Source: Candidatus Poribacteria bacterium
Lineage (GTDB): Bacteria > Poribacteria > WGA-4E > WGA-3G
Direction: 5' to 3'
DNA: 35,374 bases
Assembly: GCA_022825825.1 (NCBI GenBank)
Contig: JAJDWA010000043.1
Span: forward strand, 1-35,374
The translations under genes were made by a program, and so were the position numbers. Shown one piece after another: positions 18,196 through 25,659 of the stretch; position 1 is the stretch's first letter, and every line of letters starts with the position of its first letter. The notes beneath the pieces were generated by a model. The model saw only the letters and a program-made list of their open reading frames with translations. It did no database searches and was not told the DNA's origin.

Positions 18196-18367
18196 ATAGG
18201 TGTCAATTTAGCATGAGAATTGCCTCAAACCCGGTAGGTGCGGTTTCCCAACCGCACCGGTATTCTCGGATCCGGTGCGGTTGGGAAACCGCACCTACCA
18301 TTCTGAATGTAAGAGGCGCAATAAATTGCGCGACTACAAACGAGTTTTTTCTTAAAGTGACGCCTAT
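18196..18367. mobile_element. MITE sharing ends with the 33.9-kb IS, between direct repeats
   Basis: 172 bp with ends ATAGGTGTCAATTTAG and CTTAAAGTGACGCCTAT, the same 17-bp terminal repeats as the IS at 33885-35352. The interior carries a perfect 28-bp inverted repeat (18233-18260 and 18272-18299) whose arms are themselves palindromic. Direct copies of gggtttcgctccgctcta flank it at 18175-18192 and 18368-18385. No transposase is encoded, so it is probably mobilised by the IS enzyme. Bases 18042-18174 show no gene. Confidence 0.8.
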
Positions 18368-18402
18368 GGGTTTCGCTCCGCTCTATCCAACCACCATATA
18401 AA

Positions 18403-19128
18403 CTATCTTCTCCTACTTTTGAGAATAGGCGGTGTTCCCTCGTCTTGCAAAAGCGCAAGTGCCTCCGCTATAATCGCGTGTTGTAATGTTAAATTGTTCG
18501 GTTCACCGAGTGGATACCCAAAACGATACGGTACCAGCAATGCACGCGGCGGTTTTACCCGCTTTGCAATGCTTTCCACAAGGGCAATTGAAACGGTGGA
18601 AATCCCTACTTCTTCAACGGCACGTTGAATCAATCCTACAGACTGATTGCACATCGGTCACACAGGGGTTAAGAAGGCAACGTCTACACCATCATCCTTA
18701 AGCAGCTGTGCAACTTCAGGTGCAGTTTGCGTAATAAGCTGTTTCGGTCTCGTGATGGATCCCATAAAGCTGAAGTGTCTGTAATTGAGTGAACCGATTT
18801 TGCCTTCACTCTCCAACTCCCTGAATCTATCAAGCGGAAACGCAAGGTTAACATCAATCTCTGTACCGCGTTTATCGTAAGCCTCACTTTTATGCCCATC
18901 GGAAAGAGCTTGTGTCTGGATTGAATTGGGAATTTCGCGATAGGAACAGTCATTGCTATCAAAAGGATTCTGTTCAGGGAGATAAAACCCCGCAGTCGTA
19001 ATGAGTGCAACTTTACATTCGTTCAACGGCAAGCGTAGTGGCGTGTTAGGTGATGTTTTATAACGCCGAATGCGGTAAAACTTCATAAAAAAATGAATTA
19101 TATGATCAAGTTTACGTAAAAATGCCAT
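18403..19128 (-). CDS. GrdB-related selenoprotein (glycine/sarcosine/betaine reductase selenoprotein B family), UxxC
   Basis: Read through one in-frame TGA at 18658-18660 this is a continuous 241-residue protein with Sec at 157. Family-like text lies on both sides: CKVALITTAGFYLPEQNPF, DVNLAFPLDRFREL, NYRHFSFMG and DVAFLTPV before; PMCNQSVGLIQRAVEEVGI and VPYRFGYPLGEPNN after. The motif U157-P-M-C160 matches the redox UxxC/CxxC site of GrdB-related proteins. It is shorter than true GrdB (over 400 residues), and no other glycine reductase subunit is nearby. It may be a thiol/selenol redox enzyme rather than an amino-acid reductase. It starts 13 bp after an oxidoreductase gene on the same strand, so the two are probably co-transcribed. 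The start codon is uncertain; M15 is an alternative. Confidence 0.82.
18631..18660 (-). promoter_or_regulatory. Candidate bacterial SECIS after the Sec codon
   Basis: On the minus strand, 8 nt after the UGA, CAAUC pairs with GAUUG around the 9-nt loop AGUCUGUAG (18649 to 18631). A small apical hairpin just downstream of UGA is what SelB needs. The stem is only 5 bp, so this is weaker than the peroxiredoxin pair. Confidence 0.45.
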
Positions 19129-19141
19129 ACGTGTCTTGTCA

Positions 19142-20167
19142 TTAACCGTTTGCGAAGATAAGCCGTTTCCTGTTTTGACAAGGAAGTTCTATCGTTTGTC
19201 CAGTGATACCGCTTTCAATCGTAGCAAAGCCGATTTCATTGACAGCGGTATAATCATCACGTGAGCAATCGGGAGGTACTCCACCGTCAAGGTAATCCGT
19301 AATCTGTTTATACGCCACTTTGAATGGACCTGCATTTTCAGGGAGGTCAAGAGTTGCGTTATCAATCAATTTGCCCTCTTTATGAACCGTTGTACCGCTA
19401 TAAAATCCCGCTTGAACCGTGCCTTCACTACCGAGAACATCAACTGAAAATCCGCCTCGGACGCCGTGTTTTCCGACATGGAAACCGATAACGCCGCTTT
19501 CAAATTGGATTGTAGAACCGACAACTGCAGGTTCAGGTTCGTAAGGTTCTGGCACATCTCCACCACCTTCAACATACCCGGTCACCGAAGCAGGATCGTA
19601 TCCAGCGAACTGGCAAATCATATCGGTGGTGTGGATAGCGAAGGAGAGTACACCACCACCACAATACCCGATGACACTCTGCACCTCTCCGATAAGACCG
19701 TCCTTAATCAGCGATTGCAGTCGGATTAAATGCGGTGCCCAATGCCGTGTATAGTCAACAACAATTGGAATGCCTTTTGCATCAGCACCTGCAGTCATTG
19801 TGTCTACTTCTTCAAGTGAACATCCTGCAGGTTTCTCAAGAAAGATGGCTTTGATATCTGCTTTCAACACGTTCTGCATCACCTGAAAGTGGTGAGGTCC
19901 TCGCACACAGACAGCAACGATGTCTAACTTTTCACTTTCAAGCATTTGGATGTCTGTTTCGTAGTAATTGATGGAATTGTCTGGGAAACCTGGTCCCCAC
20001 GTACTTTTAAATTCTGCTTGGCGTTCAGCAGACATATCAGCGACTGCTACCAATTCGGTTGTTTCACAATGACGGATGCCGCCTGCATGGCAATAGGGAT
20101 AAGCGTCATCTGGGTTGGAATAGCGAGCGGCAATACTGCCTAATCCAATAATACCGACACGATACAT
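19142..20167 (-). CDS. Gfo/Idh/MocA-family oxidoreductase
   Basis: 341 residues. The Rossmann motif is VGIIGLGSIAARYS at the N-terminus. The EKP signature is E101-K102-P103 in AIFLEKPAGC. SFAIHTTDMICQFAGY is the substrate-domain helix with the conserved histidine. AAGGAG lies 8 nt before the ATG at 20167. The GrdB-related selenoprotein gene follows after 13 bp on the same strand, which suggests a shared operon and possibly a shared redox pathway; the substrate is unknown. Confidence 0.9.
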   Translation of the reverse strand: MYRVGIIGLGSIAARYSNPDDAYPYCHAGGIRHCETTELVAVADMSAERQAEFKSTWGPGFPDNSINYYETDIQMLESEKLDIVAVCVRGPHHFQVMQNVLKADIKAIFLEKPAGCSLEEVDTMTAGADAKGIPIVVDYTRHWAPHLIRLQSLIKDGLIGEVQSVIGYCGGGVLSFAIHTTDMICQFAGYDPASVTGYVEGGGDVPEPYEPEPAVVGSTIQFESGVIGFHVGKHGVRGGFSVDVLGSEGTVQAGFYSGTTVHKEGKLIDNATLDLPENAGPFKVAYKQITDYLDGGVPPDCSRDDYTAVNEIGFATIESGITGQTIELPCQNRKRLIFANG

Positions 20168-20382
20168 AAGAGTTGCTCCTTTTTTGAAGATTGGTTAGAG
20201 AATAGCATAAATAGGGTAAATTGGCAAGGGATTAAGGGGTGGATGTGTAAAGCACATTTTATTGTAGGGCGAGGTCTTCGGGGGAATCTTACTATTACCC
20301 ATAAGTATTGTTTAATCATTCTATAGAGTTCATTAAGGGGCTTTAGAGGAAATGTGTCCGTCCTGAATACTGTTAAATTATT

Positions 20383-20411
20383 TTGACTTCTAAAGCCAAA
20401 ACAGATATAAT
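20383..20411 (+). promoter_or_regulatory. Sigma70-type promoter upstream of the peroxiredoxin gene
   Basis: TTGACT at 20383-20388, exactly 17 bp, TATAAT at 20406-20411. Transcription would start near 20418, giving a leader of about 220 nt before the peroxiredoxin ATG at 20642. The leader includes a REP hairpin. Confidence 0.65.
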
Positions 20412-20569
20412 TAATTTTGTTGTTTAATAGTTTATAGGTTAAATAGAGTTTGCAAAATCTAACGAATAGTGATACTCTTAAAATCCTCATAATCTGTGCA
20501 ACCCGTGTAAATCGGCAATTCAAACAATTTGTATCATTGGGGCTGCAACCCCTTCCTATAAGTAGGATT

Positions 20570-20593
20570 CAGTACGGTTAGCAAACCGTACTG
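20570..20593. repeat. REP-type palindrome
   Basis: CAGTACGGTT, a 4-nt loop, AACCGTACTG. Member of the dispersed GGTT..AACC palindrome family found throughout the window, here in the peroxiredoxin leader about 50 nt before the ATG. Confidence 0.6.
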
Positions 20594-20641
20594 AGATGTT
20601 CCTATATTGATTTTATAATAACCAATTTTAGAGGTATAAAA

Positions 20642-21649
20642 ATGTTTCAAAACCTATCTATTCAATCTATTGGAATTGTGTTGTTAATAGCAGGACTTAC
20701 GATTCCATTAGCTTTAGCGGAGAATGAAGTGGAAAAACCGAAAGAGCTTGAAGTGGGCATGATAGCCCCAGACTTTACGTTGAAAGATGAAACAGGGACT
20801 GAACGCAGTCTCAGTGAATTCTTAGGAAAGAAAAGTGTTGTCCTTGCATTTTATCCGAAAGATTTTACCGGTGGCTGAACAACCGAACTTCAGTCGCTCC
20901 GGGATAAATTGAGCGAAATAAAAGAAACCGAAACTGTTCTGTTCGGTGTCAGTGTAGATAGCGTTGACTCACATAAAAAATTTAAAGAACAGGAAAAGTT
21001 TGGATTTTCATTACTGGCGGATACTGAATTTGAGGTTAGCAAACAGTACAGCGGTATTATGGAAAGGTTCAATGCTTCAAAACGAGTAACTTTTGTTATT
21101 GATAAGGCAGGATATATCCGAGCGATCGATAAAGATGTAGATGTGAGATCGCATGGGGAAGACGTTGTTCAACTGCTTAAGAACGCACTGCCAAAAATAG
21201 AAGTTGGGCAGCCAGCACCTGATTTTATCGCTAAGGATGGTGCAGGAAAATTGCATCAACTCAGCAAATTACGGGATAAAAAGAACGTGGTCTTAGCATT
21301 TTATCCGCGTGATTTTGGGCGTGGCTGAACGGTTGAAGTTTGCTCGCTCCGTGATGAGTCGAGTAATTTTGCTGAACACGATGTCCAAGTCTTTGGAATT
21401 ACCATCAATGATGCTGAATCGCATCAGAAATTTTCAGAAGAAAATAAACTGAACTTTCCACTTTTAGTAGACACTCAGAAAAACCTTGCATTTCTCTTTG
21501 GTGCTGCTGCAGAAAAGTCTGATAAACGTTTCAAGCGGTTGACGGTAATTATTGACAAAGCAGGAAAAATTGTAAAAATAGACAAAGAGGTCAACCCAAG
21601 TACGCATGGTGCTGATTTGGTGAAATTCCTAAAAACCGTTGGTCCGTGA
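20642..21649 (+). CDS. Exported tandem peroxiredoxin with two selenocysteines
   Basis: One frame of 335 residues interrupted only by TGA at 20876 and 21326. Residues 1-26 form a signal peptide (hydrophobic GIVLLIAGLTIPLALA, cleavage after A26). Domain 1 (about 38-175): VGMIAPDFTLKDETGT, LAFYPKDFTGG-U79-TTEL, FGVSVDSVDSHKKF, VTFVIDKAGYIRAIDKD. Domain 2 (about 182-335) repeats the same plan: VGQPAPDFIAKDGAGK, LAFYPRDFGRG-U229-TVEVC, FGITINDAESHQKF, LTVIIDKAGKIVKIDKE. In both, U replaces the peroxidatic cysteine of BCP/PrxQ-type thiol peroxidases (FYPKDxTPGCT). Domain 2 keeps a possible resolving Cys at 234 (U+5); domain 1 has Gln there. It would reduce peroxides outside the cytoplasm. GAGG precedes the ATG by 7 nt. 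The final TGA is followed two codons later by TAG. Confidence 0.9.
20876..20916 (+). promoter_or_regulatory. Sec codon 1 with candidate SECIS hairpin
   Basis: UGA at 20876-20878. Fifteen nt later UCGCUC (20894-20899) pairs perfectly with GAGCGA (20911-20916) around the 11-nt loop cgggauaaauu. Position and a G-rich apical loop fit bacterial SECIS elements recognised by SelB. Confidence 0.6.
21326..21365 (+). promoter_or_regulatory. Sec codon 2 with candidate SECIS hairpin
   Basis: UGA at 21326-21328. Twelve nt later UGCUCG-CUC (21341-21349) pairs with GAG-u-CGAGUA (21356-21365) around the 6-nt loop cgugau, one bulged U and one G-U pair. The segment cgctccgnga matches the first SECIS candidate at nearly the same distance from UGA. 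Confidence 0.6.
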
Positions 21650-21658
21650 AAAAAATAG

Positions 21659-22273
21659 TTGATGATACAAAAGACTATAACGGCAGTTCCCGCCTGGATT
21701 GCATTGGGGACATCAGTTATTTTTAGTCCGTTCATTGTTCCAATTGTAACTGCTGTCTTCGTTATTCACAAACATGCAGGCACAAGCAAGGAGGTTGTCC
21801 TTTGGCTGACGATAGTAGCAATATTTGTTACAGTGCTACCGATATTGGCAATTACCTTGCTCGTTCGGTTTTCAAAGGTAAGCAATTTACACCTGCCCAA
21901 CAAAGAGGAACGACTTATACCGCTCTGTTTGACGTTGGCCAGCATGATTTTAGGGACTCTAATTCTGGACAAAGTTGGAGCGAATCAAAAAATCATTTGG
22001 GCGTGCATAGCGTATATCGTAAATAGCGTTGTATTTTTAGGCATTACGCCTTTATGGAAAATTAGTTTCCACACAAGTGTAACAACCGGCTGTATTATGG
22101 TCTTAGTGTTCCTTGTTGATTCTAATTTAGTGTGGCTTTTCCTGCTTATTCCGCTAATTGCTTGGGCACGAGTTTACCGCGATCGACATACACTCCTCCA
22201 AACCGTTGTTGGAAGCCTGTTAGCAATTGTCAATACGATGCTACTTTACTATTTTCTGCCAATATCGGGGTAA
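21659..22273 (+). CDS. PAP2-like integral membrane protein
   Basis: 204 residues with about six hydrophobic helices. The segment ISFHTSVTTG resembles the PSGH-type motif, and ARVYRDRHTLLQTVVGSLLA resembles the SRxxxxxHxxxD motif of PAP2 phosphatases. The first PAP2 motif (KxxxxxxRP) is not evident, so catalytic competence is uncertain. A lipid or isoprenoid phosphate substrate would be typical of the family. The ATG is 10 nt after the peroxiredoxin stop with no clear Shine-Dalgarno, suggesting translational coupling in one operon. A second ATG at 21662 is an alternative start. Confidence 0.72.
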   Translation: MMIQKTITAVPAWIALGTSVIFSPFIVPIVTAVFVIHKHAGTSKEVVLWLTIVAIFVTVLPILAITLLVRFSKVSNLHLPNKEERLIPLCLTLASMILGTLILDKVGANQKIIWACIAYIVNSVVFLGITPLWKISFHTSVTTGCIMVLVFLVDSNLVWLFLLIPLIAWARVYRDRHTLLQTVVGSLLAIVNTMLLYYFLPISG

Positions 22274-22285
22274 GAAAGAATGTGA

Positions 22286-23095
22286 TTATTCATCAGATAA
22301 TTTATGCGCTAAAGGTGGTAGGTTATCCCAGTCACATTCCAAGCAAAAAAAACTTTTGCTGATTCGCTTCACATCGCCGTTACATTCTGGGCAGTTCGTT
22401 AGATGCTCAACTGCATCAGGATCGGTTTCAGCGGATGGCGGGAACATGAGCAACTGACCTATCGGCATAGCAGACTCTCTGCTGGCAATATCCTGTTGGA
22501 CCGCTTCAATTACTTCTTGTGAATTTAGATGGAGAGGCGGCGGCGCATTACCGGTGAGGTCGATAAATCCACTTCGATAAAATCGGGCGGTTTCAGTGTC
22601 ATTCACACGACGGACGAATACTGTGAATTTCCCTGGGGCTACCAAGTAAGCAGACGAATCAAGTATATGATGCTTGGCATTTAGAGAAAGTTCATAACCG
22701 TCATATTCAAAGATAGAATTGCCGCGGTCCATCCAAATAGTATCTGGAGTCCTTTGAAACATTTCATGGAGTTCATAAAAACGGGTGACTGATAGAATTA
22801 AGGCGTATCGTTGGTATGGATACTGGGATAAAAGTTCAATTGGAAGAAAAGGTTGCGGTTCAGAAATTTGTTGCAGATATGTTGTAAAAGCCTTATACGC
22901 TGCCTCCTGAGCACTACTTAAAACGGCATAGTTCCGCCTCCGAAAGGTGAAGGGGTGATCTTCTTGCTGTGAACTGGCAAACTCGGTGGCATAAAGTTCT
23001 GTTTGCACTTCAACGTCTACAGTACTGTTTTCGCTGCTGAGAACATGCAGACGTTGTACCGGTTCTTCAACAGTTTTGAGGACAAAAGGCAACAT
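22286..23095 (-). CDS. Uncharacterised protein with C-terminal zinc ribbon
   Basis: 269 residues; I do not recognise the main domain. The C-terminus has NCPECNG ... FFCLECDWDNL, a C-x2-C-x11-C-x2-C zinc-ribbon pattern. The middle (YALILSVTRFYELHEMFQRT, FTVFVRRVNDTETARFYRSG, FIDLTGNAPPPLHLN) is mixed alpha/beta without a known catalytic motif. No signal peptide or membrane segment. It converges with the PAP2-like gene, with 12 bp between stops, and lacks an obvious ribosome site at 23095. A real gene by length and codon continuity, function unknown. Confidence 0.75.
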   Translation of the reverse strand: MLPFVLKTVEEPVQRLHVLSSENSTVDVEVQTELYATEFASSQQEDHPFTFRRRNYAVLSSAQEAAYKAFTTYLQQISEPQPFLPIELLSQYPYQRYALILSVTRFYELHEMFQRTPDTIWMDRGNSIFEYDGYELSLNAKHHILDSSAYLVAPGKFTVFVRRVNDTETARFYRSGFIDLTGNAPPPLHLNSQEVIEAVQQDIASRESAMPIGQLLMFPPSAETDPDAVEHLTNCPECNGDVKRISKSFFCLECDWDNLPPLAHKLSDE

Positions 23096-23187
23096 AGCAA
23101 CTTGTGTAACTCCGTAAAACTATAGATATGGCAATTGTAACACATCGTGTTAGTTTGTTCAACCCCAATTCTTTATCTACATTTTAT

Positions 23188-23216
23188 TTGTATCTTCTAC
23201 GACTATGTGCTATAAT
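23188..23216 (+). promoter_or_regulatory. Probable promoter of the yebC-ruvCAB cluster
   Basis: TTGTAT at 23188-23193, a 17-bp spacer, TATAAT at 23211-23216. It lies upstream of a 334-bp MITE, so the transcript would carry the MITE in a long leader before yebC at 23666. No other good plus-strand promoter was noticed closer to yebC. Confidence 0.5.
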
Positions 23217-23294
23217 GTCTATAGATGTTGTGACAACGACACACCTTCAGTCAGTTTTTGGACGTCTCTAATGCATCCCAAGTTTATCTTATCA

Positions 23295-23628
23295 GGACTT
23301 ACGCAAATTATCAAAACTTAGGAATAAAGAGACAGCATCCCCTTGATAAAGTAAGCAAGGTCAGTAAAACTCGTTATGTGTAGATTTAGCGTTCCTCCAG
23401 TCCGGTGAATCAACGCCAAATGCGTTTTTTGGCATTTGGCCAAATCAACGCTGAATACGCCAAATCAACGGTATGAATGCCTTTTGGCATTCCCCATATG
23501 GTATTCAGCCAAATCAACGCCAAATGCGCTTTTTGGCATTTGTCGGGTTCGGTTTCCTAACCGAACCGGATTTAAACAGAGTGGTTAGAAACCGCTCCTA
23601 CCGTGTAGAGGCCAAATTGCGTAAGTCC
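23295..23628. mobile_element. MITE with GGACTTACGC ends carrying nested REPs
   Basis: GGACTTACGCAAATT at 23295-23309 is the exact inverse of AATTTGCGTAAGTCC-type bases at 23614-23628 (AATTGCGTAAGTCC, one-base difference in the A/T run). The interior is a pile of palindromes: ATCAACGCCAAATGCG ... GGCATTTG units at about 23406-23545 and GGTTCGGTTtcctAACCGAACC near 23550. No transposase. It separates the probable promoter from yebC. Bases 23096-23294 hold only the promoter. Confidence 0.75.
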
Positions 23629-23665
23629 CGTTTATATTGAACTGAATAAGGAAAGGACACAGATT

Positions 23666-24412
23666 ATGTCAGGACACTCAAAATGGTCAACGATTAAACA
23701 TAAAAAAGCAGCGAATGATTCTAAGCGCGGTAAACTTTTTTCGAGACTAATTAAGGAAATTACGGCTGCAGCGCGTCTTGGTGGTGGAGATGTTGACATG
23801 AATCCGCGCCTCCGCACGGCAATTGCAACCGCAAAGTCAAGCAACGTTCCAAGCGATAACATTGAAAAGGCAGTTCTTCGCGGTACTGGAGAACTTGAAG
23901 GGGAAACTTTAGAAGAAGCCGTCTATGAAGGATACGGCCCGGGGGGCGTCGCGCTCATGATAGAGGTGATAACCGACAACCGCAATCGTACAATCGCTGC
24001 CGTTAGACACGCGCTTGGCAAGTTTGATGGCAGGATAGGTGAACGTGGTTGTGTCGCATGGGGATTTGACAAATGCGGACTCATTGTTGTTGACGCAGAT
24101 AGTATTGATGAGGAAGAGCTGTTTATGGTTGCTGCAGATGCTGGTGCTGAAGATTTAACACCATTGGAAGGGACTATTGAAATCATAACGCCTTTTGAAC
24201 AGTTTGATAAAGTTGTTACTGCTATCCAATCCACTGAGGCAGTTGTCCAATTAGCAGAAATTAGCATGATTCCTCAAAATACCGTCAAGCTTGAAGGAAA
24301 ACAGGCAGAACGCATGCTACGTCTCATGGAAGCTCTTGACGAATTGGATGACGTGCAAAAAGTTTACGCTAACTTTGATATTCCGGATGACATTCTTGAA
24401 GCAGCAGCATAA
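23666..24412 (+). CDS. yebC: YebC/PmpR-family (TACO1-like) protein
   Basis: 248 residues beginning MSGHSKWSTIKHKKAANDSK, the family hallmark. Also SRLIKEITAAARLGG, VPSDNIEKAVLRGTG, EGYGPGGVALMIEVITDNRNRT and the Gly-rich RGCVAWGFDKCG. The family was described as DNA-binding regulators and, more recently, as ribosome-associated factors that help translate difficult sequences; either role is cytoplasmic. It is the first gene of the conserved yebC-ruvCAB block, and AAGGA precedes the ATG by about 10 nt. Normal length. Confidence 0.96.
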   Translation: MSGHSKWSTIKHKKAANDSKRGKLFSRLIKEITAAARLGGGDVDMNPRLRTAIATAKSSNVPSDNIEKAVLRGTGELEGETLEEAVYEGYGPGGVALMIEVITDNRNRTIAAVRHALGKFDGRIGERGCVAWGFDKCGLIVVDADSIDEEELFMVAADAGAEDLTPLEGTIEIITPFEQFDKVVTAIQSTEAVVQLAEISMIPQNTVKLEGKQAERMLRLMEALDELDDVQKVYANFDIPDDILEAAA

Positions 24413-24431
24413 TTGAAAGGACCAATTATTA

Positions 24432-24950
24432 ATGGTTATTCTTGGGATTGACCCTGGCATTGCGAATACAGGTTATGGCATCGTCCAATCTAACGCAGCT
24501 CGCGTTCAGCCGCTTCACTTCGGAAACATTCAAACCAGTCCTAAAACTGCATCAGAGGAACGTTTGAAAAAAATATATGATACCATAACCGAATTGATTG
24601 CCCAGTTTGACGTAGAATCAGTTGTGCTTGAAGATATTTTCTTCAACAAAAACGTTAGTAGCGCGTTTAGCGTTGGCGAAGTAAAAGGGATAGTTAAATT
24701 GGCAGCGGTGAACATAGGAACTCCCGTGGCAACCTACACGCCATTACAAGTGAAACAATCTGTCGCTGGGTATGGAAAAGCAACAAAGATTCAGGTCCAA
24801 AGAATGGTTCAAGCATTACTTAAACTCAAAGAATTACCACAACCCGACCACGCTGCTGATGCTTTGGCCGTTGCAATTTGCCACGCACGTTCTCACAAAA
24901 TGATCCAACTGCGACAAAAATATGAAAAAGTAAATGCCACTAAACGCTGA
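24432..24950 (+). CDS. ruvC: Crossover junction endodeoxyribonuclease RuvC
   Basis: 172 residues. Cleaves Holliday junctions as a dimer. The RNase H-like active site is complete: D7 (GIDPG), E67 (VVLEDIFF), H140 and D143 (QPDHAADALAVAICH). This D-E-H-D set matches RuvC enzymes of the Thermus type. It starts 19 bp after yebC and ends in TGA, 17 bp before ruvA. GAAAGGA lies about 10 nt before the ATG. Confidence 0.97.
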   Translation: MVILGIDPGIANTGYGIVQSNAARVQPLHFGNIQTSPKTASEERLKKIYDTITELIAQFDVESVVLEDIFFNKNVSSAFSVGEVKGIVKLAAVNIGTPVATYTPLQVKQSVAGYGKATKIQVQRMVQALLKLKELPQPDHAADALAVAICHARSHKMIQLRQKYEKVNATKR

Positions 24951-24967
24951 AAGGAAAACGCATCAGC

Positions 24968-25564
24968 ATGATTGCTCATTTAAAAGGAACGCTTGCCTAT
25001 ATTGGCACAAAAGAGGTTGTCGTAGATGTGAACGGTATCGGTTATTTAGTTGAGGTTTCTGAGCGAACACTCAGCGGATTACCTGCTATTGGTGAACCTA
25101 TTACGTTTTATACTTACTATACCCAAAATCGGGAAAATGAAATTAAACTTTACGGATTCACTTCACGAGACGCTCTCAAAATGTTTGAAATGGCACTCAC
25201 CGTCAAGGGCGTTGGTCCTTCGCTTGCGCAAAATATAGTTACAAGACTATCACCTTCACAATTCCAACAAGCTGTCTTAAAAGAGAATATGGCAACTTTA
25301 ATGCGAGTTCCTCGGTTAGGTAAAGAGCTCGCGCAGCTTATTATCTTAAAACTAAAGAAAAACATCGCAAAAATCAAATTAGAAGAAAAAGTTGACGTTG
25401 ATGGCGTAGGATCAACACATCATGAAGTTATCAATGTACTGGTTAACCTTGGAGCATCAGAACTTCAGGCGGAACAAGCGGTAGAAAAGGCGCAAGAATC
25501 TCTTGGTGAGAATGCTGAGCGTGATGCTCTGGTAAAGGAAGCACTCCGATATATCCGAAATTAA
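24968..25564 (+). CDS. ruvA: Holliday junction DNA helicase subunit RuvA
   Basis: 198 residues, normal length. The N-terminal OB domain has MIAHLKGTLAYIGTKEVVVDVNG, then GYLVEVS. The two helix-hairpin-helix motifs appear as ALTVKGVGPSLAQNIV and RVPRLGKELAQLIILKLKK. The short C-terminal RuvB-binding domain runs from about residue 150 (EVINVLVNLGASELQAEQAV). RuvA tetramers bind the four-way junction and load RuvB. The gene follows ruvC by 17 bp. Confidence 0.96.
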   Translation: MIAHLKGTLAYIGTKEVVVDVNGIGYLVEVSERTLSGLPAIGEPITFYTYYTQNRENEIKLYGFTSRDALKMFEMALTVKGVGPSLAQNIVTRLSPSQFQQAVLKENMATLMRVPRLGKELAQLIILKLKKNIAKIKLEEKVDVDGVGSTHHEVINVLVNLGASELQAEQAVEKAQESLGENAERDALVKEALRYIRN

Positions 25565-25659
25565 TCTTTTATTATCACAAACAATCTGAATTTTGCTAAA
25601 ATGCAAAACACACTTTAAAAACGAAACTGTTATGAACATCCTTATGTTAGGACAACAAA

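Larger units (their letters stand above)
20168..20641. other. Intergenic region with promoter and hairpins
   Basis: A 474-bp gap between divergent genes. It contains a good plus-strand promoter (20383-20411), a GGGGCTGCAACCCC palindrome near 20539 and the REP-type palindrome CAGTACGGTT/AACCGTACTG at 20570-20593. I see no coding region; a minus-strand frame here has no family resemblance or ribosome site. Confidence 0.6.

Noticed and set aside
20140..20523. Minus-strand 127-codon ORF in the intergenic region
   Set aside because: It overlaps the start of the oxidoreductase gene, has no ribosome site and shows no recognisable protein pattern.
18403..21649. General reassignment of TGA as a sense codon
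   Set aside because: ruvC, ruvB, pfk and the antitoxin gene all end in TGA at the expected family length, so TGA is a normal stop outside the Sec contexts.
20642..21649. Peroxiredoxin gene as a pseudogene with two nonsense mutations
   Set aside because: Both TGAs fall exactly on the peroxidatic Cys codon, there are no frameshifts, and each is followed by a SECIS-like hairpin.
23395..23600. Possible CRISPR array
   Set aside because: The repeats are palindromic REP units of variable length and spacing without unique regular spacers, and no cas genes are present.
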